A stretch of DNA of 8,473 bases. Origin: Tannerella sp. (GTDB lineage: Bacteria > Bacteroidota > Bacteroidia > Bacteroidales > Tannerellaceae). Of this stretch, positions 1 through 6,020 are shown in pieces. The notes beneath the pieces were generated by a model. It had not been told where the DNA came from and did not search any database. It worked only from the letters and a program-made list of their open reading frames with translations. The stretch is from the NCBI GenBank assembly GCA_031279875.1, contig JAITHS010000326.1:1-8473 (forward strand). Reading direction: 5' to 3'. Position numbers and translations under genes: made by a program. Each line of letters starts with the position of its first letter. Positions within the stretch are counted from its first letter, which is position 1.

Positions 1-69
1 GTAGCCGATGACATTGAAATCGGACATAAAAATAAGATACCACTGTGGCTATTTGGAATGATGTATTAG
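1..69 (+). CDS. Possible 3' end of an unidentified upstream gene (partial)
   Basis: Frame 1 is open from the window edge to a TAG at 67-69, giving 22 residues that end in IPLWLFGMMY. The other two plus-strand frames hit stops almost at once. The end is hydrophobic and aromatic, but I recognise no family. The stop falls three bases before the -33 element of the next gene's promoter, a natural place for one gene to end and the next unit to begin. The stretch is too short to test for coding bias. An alternative is a minus-strand gene starting with ATG at 27-25 (MSDFNVIGY, running off the edge), which reads the same codons in antisense. I prefer the plus-strand reading only weakly. Confidence 0.3.
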   Translation, partial: VADDIEIGHKNKIPLWLFGMMY

Positions 70-71
70 AA

Positions 72-103
72 TTTGGAAATTTCTCAATTGTTTCGTACCT
101 TTG
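72..103 (+). promoter_or_regulatory. Bacteroidota-type sigma-A promoter of the macroglobulin gene
   Basis: TTTG at 72-75 is followed after 20 bases by TACCTTTG at 96-103. This matches the known Bacteroidota primary-sigma consensus, a -33 TTTG and a -7 TAnnTTTG about 20 bases apart, at every defined position. Transcription would be expected to start a few bases downstream, near 108-112, leaving a 5' leader of roughly 22-26 bases before the ATG at 134. The leader is A/T-rich with no GGAGG-like site, as is usual in this phylum. No matching CAAAnnTA is present on this stretch for a minus-strand promoter. The call rests on consensus match and position only. Confidence 0.62.
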
Positions 104-133
104 CCGCATTAAATTTTTCTAACATAAACGATT

Positions 134-193
134 ATGAAATACAAAAATACAACAATTATTTGTCTGATATTCATCCTATTAGCGTTGTCGTGC
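134..193 (+). other. Lipoprotein signal peptide of the macroglobulin (lipid-anchored Cys20)
   Basis: Residues 1-20 show a short basic start (MKYK), a hydrophobic core (IICLIFILLAL) and a lipobox-like ALSC, making Cys20 the likely lipid-modified first residue of the mature protein. The -3 residue is Ala rather than the classical Leu, so the lipobox is relaxed. Cys20 is followed by RQGREV, which lacks the run of acidic residues known as the lipoprotein export signal for surface display in Bacteroidota. This suggests, without proving, that the protein faces the periplasm. Confidence 0.75.
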
Positions 194-3100
194 AGGCAGG
201 GACGCGAAGTTGTACCGTCGTCGGAGTTTGCACCTTATATTTCCGCCTGTTCCGGCGGCGTACTGTCGAAATCATCTTCTATTACCGTTGTGCTGGCTCA
301 AACGCCGGATGCTGCAACGGTTGATAAAGCGCTGAAAAACAACCTTTTCAGTTTCAAACCGGCGCTTAAAGGCGTGGTGCATTTCACCGGCAACAACACT
401 TTTGAGTTCACGCCCGACGAGGGGCAGTTGAAGACGAATATCGACTATCAGGCTACTTTTGCATTAGGCAAAACATTGAAAGTAGATAAAAAATTTTCAA
501 CGTTCGTTTTCGGTTTTCGGATCGAAGAACTATCTTTTGGAGTAACCGTTCAACCGATTAGTATTCCGGATGATAACACCGTTACGGCAACGGCTGATAT
601 TGCTTTCAGCGAACCGGTATCGAAAGAAAATGCGCTTAAAATGCTGACAGCCACGTTGAAAGGCGCAAAACAGACGCCGGAGATTGAAGGAGAAGCGATG
701 TCGAAAAATTTCACATACGTCTTTAAAAATATAGTTAGAGGCGCTGAAAACGAACAACTTATCCTTGCCTTCGATGCTGCTTCGGCAGGCAGTAGCATCA
801 AAGAAAATTATTCGGTTAAAATCCCTGCACGTGAAAAATTTATGCTTGTTGATTATAATATGATTGACAATCAGGATTTTAGTCTGCTGATGACGTTTTC
901 GGATACGGTTGCTACAAATCAGAACCTGAAAAGTATGATTACTCCGAATAATATTTCGGACTATACCGTTAAGGCGAAAGACAATACCGTAACAGTTTAT
1001 TTCACGCAAAAAGAGCAGATGAAAACTATCGAAATCTCTGTTTCTCAGGCACTTAAAAACAAACGTGGAGAAACGCTCGGCAAAACGGAAGATTTTATCG
1101 TAGAGTTCAAAGATTTGAAGCCGAAAGTTGAAATTTTGCCGTCGGGTTTTATTTTCCCTCATTCTCAAAATGTTACTCTGCCGTTTCGCGCCGCCGCATT
1201 AAAGGCTGTGGATGTGAAAGTTATACGCATCTTTGAAAATAATATTTTGCCTCTATTGCAGGAATATACCCTTCGTACCGACGACCATAATATGTATCGT
1301 TTGCGACGTGCGGGGCGGTTAGTCGCAAAAAAAACACTGCGTCTTGATACCGATCCGACAAAAGATATCCGCAAGTGGCAAACTTATTCGCTTGACCTGT
1401 CGGGATTAGTGCGGCAACAACCCGGCGCCATTTACCGTATTGTGCTGTCTTTCAGGCGTAAATATGCTGTTTACGAGTGCGAAACAAATTATAACGAACG
1501 CAATAAACCCGAAGACGCGGTTGATATAATAAATTCGGATGCCGAAAATGAATTTTTTAACGACATTGATGAACAATACTGGAATAATCCCGACGGCTAT
1601 TACTCTGATGATTACGATATTACATCCGATTGGGGCGCGTATGACTACAAACAAAGGGACAATCCGTGTCATTCGGCATATTACACGAATGCTTCAAATA
1701 TAGTTGCGGCAATCAATGTTTACGCTTCAAATCTCGGTTTGCTTGCCAAAACAAACTCTACCAACAAAGTATGGGCGGCTGTTACCAATCTGTTGACGGC
1801 AAAAAGCGTTTCCGGCGCACGCATAACGGCATATAACGCTCAATTACAGCCCATTGGAAACGGCACAACGGATGAGAACGGCTTTTTAATGCTCAATCTC
1901 ACAACAAAACCGTTTATTTTAGTTGCCGAAGACGGCAGTCAGAAAGCATATTTAAGAATGGCCGACGGCGAAGCAAACATGCTCAGCCGTTTTGACGTCG
2001 GTGGCGTGGAGTTGAAAAAAGGACTGAAAGGTTTTATCTATGGCGAGCGCGGAGTTTGGCGACCGGGAGATTCGCTTCATTTAGCCTTTATTCTCGAAGA
2101 CAGAACAAAACAAATACCTGATAATCATCCTGTTACTCTTGAATTATTTACGCCCGAAGGACAGTTTTACAACAAACAAATTTCGACTTCGGGGCTTAAC
2201 GGATTCTACTCTTTTGACATTCCGACAAAGCCCGACGACCCTACGGGAACGTGGCACTCGTATATAAAAATCGGCGGTGCTACTTTTCATAAAGCGCTAC
2301 CGATTGAAGCGATCAAACCTAACCGACTGAAAATCAACCTCTCAATGCCCGATATCCTCTATTCATCGAAAAACAACGAACAGTTAAAGCTTCATTCTCA
2401 ATGGCTTACAGGCGTTACGGCTCATGACCTTAATGCCAAAGTCGAGATGTCGCTGACAAAAGTTAATACCCGTTTTAAAGGCTATGACGAATACTTGTTT
2501 AACAATCCCGCAACACGCTTTGAATCAAGCGTTAAAGAGGTTTTTGACGGCAAATTAGACAGCAAGGGAGATGTCAATTTCAACTTACCGGTACCAAAAT
2601 CCGAAACAGCGCCCGGAATGCTGCAAGCGGCATTTACATGTCGCGTTTTTGAGCCGGGTGGCGACGCAAGTATCTTTACCCGAACCGTATCGCTCTCGCC
2701 GTTTAATTCATACGTTGGAATCCGTTTTAATACCAACCCGAAAGAACATTATCTGATGACCGACGAAAATCATCTTTTCGACATCGTAACACTTACTCCC
2801 GAAGGTAAGCCCGTTAACCGTAACTCGCTGGAATACAAGATATATCGCATAGGTTGGAGTTGGTGGTGGGAAAGCGGCAATGAAGTTTTCGATTCTTACG
2901 TCAATAATAGCAGTTACAAGCCTGTTTTTCAAGGAAATATAAAAACCGTCAATGGTAAGGGACAAATTAAGTTTCGCATCAACCACCCCGAATGGGGGCG
3001 CTATTTCGTGTATGTTAAAGACACGGAAAGCGGCCATGCTACGGGCGGAGCAGTACTTGTGGACTGGCCTTCATGGAGAGGTCGCTCTGCCAAAAACGAC

Positions 3101-5776
3101 CCGACAGGTATCAAGATGCTGACTTTTACCCTCGACAAAGAATCTTATAACGTTGGAGATGAGGCTGTTATAACTATTCCGCAGGCTACTGCCGGAGCAC
3201 GTGCGCTGGTGGCAATCGAAAACGGTACGGAAGTGCTTAGCAGAACTTGGGTTACGATGGGCGAAAATTCCGATACCAAACATACTGTTCGCATTACGCC
3301 CGAAATGTCGCCTAACGTTTATGTTCATGTATCGCTCCTTCAACCCGTATCGGGCGGGAGTTACATGTCTTCATCCAACGAACTCCCAATCCGTCTATAC
3401 GGCGTAATTCCTTTATTAGTAAGCAATAAAGAATCAAAACTAACCCCTGAAATAAGCGTTGCCGACGTGTTGCGTCCAGAAACGGATTTCGAGATAAAAG
3501 TAAGCGAAAAGAGCGGCAAACCGATGACCTACACACTCGCTATCGTCGATGACGGTTTGCTTGACATAACCAATTTCCGCACCCCCGACCCTTGGAATGA
3601 GTTCTACGCCCGCGAAGCGCTCGGCATCCGCACTTTCGATATGTTTGACGATGTAATGAGCGCATACACAGGACGTTACGGACAACTGTTCGGCATCGGA
3701 GGCGACCAAACCATCGACCCTTCAAAGCAGCGGGCTAACCGTTTCAAACCTGTCGTAATATACTCCGCACCCGTCGCTATCGGCAAGAACGAAACACATA
3801 CACACCGCCTCAAACTGCCGTCATACGTCGGTTCGGTTCGTGTTATGGTTGTCGGAGGGCAAGACGGCGCTTACGGCTCGGCCGACAAAACCGTTACTGT
3901 GCGCTCGCCGCTGATGCTCCTCTCGTCGTTACCCCGCGTTATCAGTTGCGGCGAAAAAATTGCTTTGCCGGTCAATATCTTTGCTATGGAAGCCAATGTT
4001 AAAGACGTAACAGTGAAAATAGAAACTACCGGCAAGTTGAAATGCACAAAATCATCACAATCGGTTCGTTTCGACGAAATAGGCGACAAAACCATCTTTT
4101 TCCCAATCGAAACAGGTTTTGAGACAGGCGTCGAAAAAGTCGTCATAACGGCTTCAAGCGGTAGTTTTACTTCCAAAGAAACAGTCGAAATCGACGTCCG
4201 CAACCCCAATCCTCCGGTAATAAAATTTGAAAATAAAATACTCGAAAAAGGTCAGGCGACGGAGTTTGATTACACGCTTGACGGCACTTTCGACGGTAAT
4301 AAAGTAGTTTTTGAGGCGTCCCGCATACCGACCGTTGACCTCAACCGTCGCCTTGATTTCCTCGCCGACTACAATCATTTCTGCACCGAACAACTTACAT
4401 CCTGCGCTATGCCGCTACTGTTTTTGTCTGACCTCAAAGACTTGACGCAGGATGAAACAGCAAAGATGAAAAAAAGCATCACAGAGGCTATTAACAGTCT
4501 GTACGGCAGGCAATTACTCAACGGCGGTTTTGTTTACTGGACAGGTAACGGATATGCCGGCGACTGGGTAACATCATACGCCGGCACTTTTCTCACTTTT
4601 GCCCGTGAAAAAGGCTATGGCGTCAGCTCGTCGGTATTTAAGAAATGGATTAATTATCAGCAAAGTATGGCACGAAATTGGCGGCAAAGTGCTAATACCG
4701 CATCACGATATGTTTTACATCAGGACGACTATCTTCAAGCATACCGCCTGTATTCGCTCGCTTTGGCAGGCGCTCCCGAACAAGGCGCTATGAACAGGCT
4801 GAAAGAATCAAAAGACCTGACCCTGCAAGCACGCTGGCGCCTTGCAGCCGCTTATTCGCTATGCGGCAAACACGATGCTGCCAACAAACTGATATTCAAC
4901 GCTTCCACTACTGTCGAAGAATATGCCGCTAATAATCCGACGTATGGCTCGGCAATACGCGACGAGGCTATGATGCTCGAAACAATGGTCTTGATGGGAA
5001 AAACGGAAGATGCTTTCCGCCTTGCACAGAGAGTATCGAAAAAACTGTCGGAAGAACGTTATTTCTCCACACAATCAACGGCTTATGCGATGCTTGCGAT
5101 GGGGCAGTTGTCGTCGAAGATGTCGGGCAAATTTGATTTTGACTGGTTACTCAACGGCAAAGCACAGGATAAGGTTGCAAGTACAAAAGTCGTTTATCAG
5201 AAAACCGTTGCCGACGGCGCTCAAAACGGAAGCGCTCTCAAAGGCAAAATCGCCGTTACTAACGGTTCCGCAGGGTTGATGTACGTCAGCGTTACATCGA
5301 AATCGCGTCCGAAAATCGATACTCTCGGCGAAATCCACGAAAACTTGCGTTTAGATGTATCTTATACCGACATGTCGGGACAAAAAATTGACCCAACTAA
5401 TATATCGCAAGGCTCTGATTTCTACGCCGTTATAAAAATTCACAATGTCAGCGGCGTCAATTCTTACACAGATGTTGCTTTGACCCACATCATACCGTCG
5501 GGTTGGGAAGTATTCAACGAGCGGCTTATTGCAAACGGCAACAGTACAACAACAGCCGCCGATGCCCGTACGAAAACCGCATACACCGACATTCGCGACG
5601 ACCGTGTGATGACATATTTCGACTTGCCCGTCGGTACTATCAAGGAAATCAAAGTACGCTTACAGGCCTCATGGAAAGGAGAATTTATACTCCCCGCCAT
5701 ACTCTGCGAAGCGATGTACGACCCCTCCGCTCGCGCCCGCACGCAAGCCGGAAAAACAACAGTTAGCGGTCTATAA
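134..5776 (+). CDS. Alpha-2-macroglobulin family lipoprotein with thioester (large bacterial type)
   Basis: The 1880-residue product looks like a complete bacterial alpha-2-macroglobulin, a periplasmic trap that binds attacking proteases covalently. Residues 1-20 are a lipoprotein signal ending LALSC. Beta-rich macroglobulin-like domains follow to about 620. The MG2-type motif GERGVWRPGD covers 637-646. The bait-region domain starts near 998 (SYNVGDEAVI, later MSPNVYVHVSLLQP) and reaches DDGLLDIT at 1139-1146. The core A2M domain begins near 1204. The thioester motif C-T-E-Q is at 1417-1420, at the start of an alpha-helical domain with DWVTSYAGTFL. The C-terminal bMG10-type domain contains YTDIRDDRVMTYFDL and CEAMYDPSARAR. 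Length fits Bacteroidota homologues. The ATG at 134 is chosen because it opens the signal peptide and sits about 30 bases from a good promoter. Homologues in proteobacteria (E. coli YfhM) are often encoded beside pbpC; here the downstream gene is an S9 peptidase. Family assignment is firm; the protease-defence role is inferred from the family. Confidence 0.93.
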   Translation: MKYKNTTIICLIFILLALSCRQGREVVPSSEFAPYISACSGGVLSKSSSITVVLAQTPDAATVDKALKNNLFSFKPALKGVVHFTGNNTFEFTPDEGQLKTNIDYQATFALGKTLKVDKKFSTFVFGFRIEELSFGVTVQPISIPDDNTVTATADIAFSEPVSKENALKMLTATLKGAKQTPEIEGEAMSKNFTYVFKNIVRGAENEQLILAFDAASAGSSIKENYSVKIPAREKFMLVDYNMIDNQDFSLLMTFSDTVATNQNLKSMITPNNISDYTVKAKDNTVTVYFTQKEQMKTIEISVSQALKNKRGETLGKTEDFIVEFKDLKPKVEILPSGFIFPHSQNVTLPFRAAALKAVDVKVIRIFENNILPLLQEYTLRTDDHNMYRLRRAGRLVAKKTLRLDTDPTKDIRKWQTYSLDLSGLVRQQPGAIYRIVLSFRRKYAVYECETNYNERNKPEDAVDIINSDAENEFFNDIDEQYWNNPDGYYSDDYDITSDWGAYDYKQRDNPCHSAYYTNASNIVAAINVYASNLGLLAKTNSTNKVWAAVTNLLTAKSVSGARITAYNAQLQPIGNGTTDENGFLMLNLTTKPFILVAEDGSQKAYLRMADGEANMLSRFDVGGVELKKGLKGFIYGERGVWRPGDSLHLAFILEDRTKQIPDNHPVTLELFTPEGQFYNKQISTSGLNGFYSFDIPTKPDDPTGTWHSYIKIGGATFHKALPIEAIKPNRLKINLSMPDILYSSKNNEQLKLHSQWLTGVTAHDLNAKVEMSLTKVNTRFKGYDEYLFNNPATRFESSVKEVFDGKLDSKGDVNFNLPVPKSETAPGMLQAAFTCRVFEPGGDASIFTRTVSLSPFNSYVGIRFNTNPKEHYLMTDENHLFDIVTLTPEGKPVNRNSLEYKIYRIGWSWWWESGNEVFDSYVNNSSYKPVFQGNIKTVNGKGQIKFRINHPEWGRYFVYVKDTESGHATGGAVLVDWPSWRGRSAKNDPTGIKMLTFTLDKESYNVGDEAVITIPQATAGARALVAIENGTEVLSRTWVTMGENSDTKHTVRITPEMSPNVYVHVSLLQPVSGGSYMSSSNELPIRLYGVIPLLVSNKESKLTPEISVADVLRPETDFEIKVSEKSGKPMTYTLAIVDDGLLDITNFRTPDPWNEFYAREALGIRTFDMFDDVMSAYTGRYGQLFGIGGDQTIDPSKQRANRFKPVVIYSAPVAIGKNETHTHRLKLPSYVGSVRVMVVGGQDGAYGSADKTVTVRSPLMLLSSLPRVISCGEKIALPVNIFAMEANVKDVTVKIETTGKLKCTKSSQSVRFDEIGDKTIFFPIETGFETGVEKVVITASSGSFTSKETVEIDVRNPNPPVIKFENKILEKGQATEFDYTLDGTFDGNKVVFEASRIPTVDLNRRLDFLADYNHFCTEQLTSCAMPLLFLSDLKDLTQDETAKMKKSITEAINSLYGRQLLNGGFVYWTGNGYAGDWVTSYAGTFLTFAREKGYGVSSSVFKKWINYQQSMARNWRQSANTASRYVLHQDDYLQAYRLYSLALAGAPEQGAMNRLKESKDLTLQARWRLAAAYSLCGKHDAANKLIFNASTTVEEYAANNPTYGSAIRDEAMMLETMVLMGKTEDAFRLAQRVSKKLSEERYFSTQSTAYAMLAMGQLSSKMSGKFDFDWLLNGKAQDKVASTKVVYQKTVADGAQNGSALKGKIAVTNGSAGLMYVSVTSKSRPKIDTLGEIHENLRLDVSYTDMSGQKIDPTNISQGSDFYAVIKIHNVSGVNSYTDVALTHIIPSGWEVFNERLIANGNSTTTAADARTKTAYTDIRDDRVMTYFDLPVGTIKEIKVRLQASWKGEFILPAILCEAMYDPSARARTQAGKTTVSGL
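4382..4393 (+). other. Thioester motif C-T-E-Q (Cys1417 to Gln1420)
   Basis: The codons TGC ACC GAA CAA encode Cys-Thr-Glu-Gln. In this family the Cys side chain and the Gln side chain join as an internal thioester, which is exposed when a protease cuts the bait region and then captures the attacker. Both bond-forming residues are present, so the protein is predicted to be of the thioester-containing class, not one of the bacterial macroglobulins that lack it. The flanks are unusual: Phe1416 stands where Gly commonly precedes the Cys, and Leu1421 stands where Thr commonly follows the Gln. Confidence 0.88.
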
Positions 5777-5780
5777 AGCC

Positions 5781-5800
5781 GCTTCGTACCTCGCAATGAC
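5781..5800 (+). repeat. Interspersed repeat copy R1 (short form)
   Basis: This 20-base copy begins GCTTCGTACC and ends CGCAATGAC, four bases after the macroglobulin stop codon. It is the perfect reverse complement of 5814-5833, with a 13-base loop between, so the pair can form a 20-bp hairpin. It lacks the outer CTGGATT present at the left of copy R3. No run of T follows the hairpin, so it is not a classical intrinsic terminator, though a stem this close to a stop codon could protect the 3' end of the message or slow transcription. Confidence 0.85.
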
Positions 5801-5812
5801 AGACATGGCATT

Positions 5813-5840
5813 CGTCATTGCGAGGTACGAAGCAATCCAG
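5813..5840 (-). repeat. Interspersed repeat copy R2 (inverted, full 28-base form)
   Basis: On the plus strand this copy reads CGTCATTGCG...GCAATCCAG. It is the middle of three copies and is inverted relative to the other two. It pairs perfectly over 20 bases with R1 and over 27 of 28 bases with R3; the single mismatch is T5826 against C5888. GCAATCC/CGTCATTGCGAGG-type repeats like this are, from general knowledge, scattered in many copies through the intergenic regions of various bacterial genomes, including Bacteroidota. No copy number can be given from this window. Confidence 0.85.
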
Positions 5841-5873
5841 AATACAGGAAGTAATCCGGAAGGAAAAGGCACG

Positions 5874-5901
5874 CTGGATTGCTTCGTCCCTCGCAATGAC
5901 G
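5874..5901 (+). repeat. Interspersed repeat copy R3 (full 28-base form)
   Basis: This copy runs from CTGGATTGC to CGCAATGACG and is the reverse complement of R2 at 27 of 28 positions, across a 33-base spacer (5841-5873). R2 and R3 together form an 89-bp unit with 28-bp terminal inverted repeats, which resembles either a pair of REP/BIME-like elements or a small MITE. I see no target-site duplication at its edges (ATT before 5813, GGG after 5901), which favours the REP-like reading. It ends 65 bases before the start of the peptidase gene. Confidence 0.82.
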
Positions 5902-5966
5902 GGGTACCGTCTTTCCTTGCCGAAGCAACTTTACGAAAAAAAAACAACATTTAGATAATATAAACA

Positions 5967-6020
5967 ATGAAAATTTACTTATTTTTGATACTGATAATCA
6001 TCAGTTTAAGTGCAAGCGCA
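5967..6020 (+). other. Sec signal peptide of the S9 peptidase
   Basis: Residues 1-18 comprise a single Lys after Met, a strongly hydrophobic core (LFLILIIISL) and a small-residue cleavage site SASA before Gln19. The A-x-A rule for signal peptidase I is met, and there is no cysteine, so this is a soluble exported protein rather than a lipoprotein. The most likely location is the periplasm. There is no C-terminal type IX secretion domain: the protein ends directly after the hydrolase fold (WWKEIYKD). Confidence 0.85.

Noticed and set aside
73..324. An 83-codon plus-strand frame overlapping the start of the macroglobulin gene
   Set aside because: Its start lies inside the predicted promoter, so the transcript would not contain it. 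From 134 on it competes with a frame that encodes a clear lipoprotein signal, and its own sequence shows no motif.
530..1168. A 212-codon open frame on the minus strand inside the macroglobulin gene
   Set aside because: It is antisense to the N-terminal macroglobulin domains. Its composition (many Phe, Arg, Ile and Cys) is typical of a shadow reading, and it has no start context or family resemblance.
5781..5833. Intrinsic (rho-independent) terminator after the macroglobulin gene
   Set aside because: The 20-bp stem is strong, but the bases after it (AATCCAGAATACAGG) contain no run of T. The R2:R3 hairpin also lacks one, with only a mixed pyrimidine stretch beyond. Attenuation stays possible, but a terminator label is not supported.
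5833..5870. Possible short direct repeat in the R2-R3 spacer (CAATCCAGAA / TAATCCGGAA)
   Set aside because: Only 8 of 10 positions match across a single pair in a purine-rich stretch, which chance can easily explain.
5781..5901. CRISPR array
   Set aside because: The three repeat copies alternate in orientation and have unequal spacers (12 and 33 bases between units), whereas CRISPR repeats are direct and evenly spaced. No cas gene is present.
5902..5966. A dedicated TAnnTTTG promoter for the S9 peptidase gene
   Set aside because: No stretch in this leader matches the -7 consensus. The closest candidates around TTTACG and CATTTAG miss several defined positions, so I did not annotate one.
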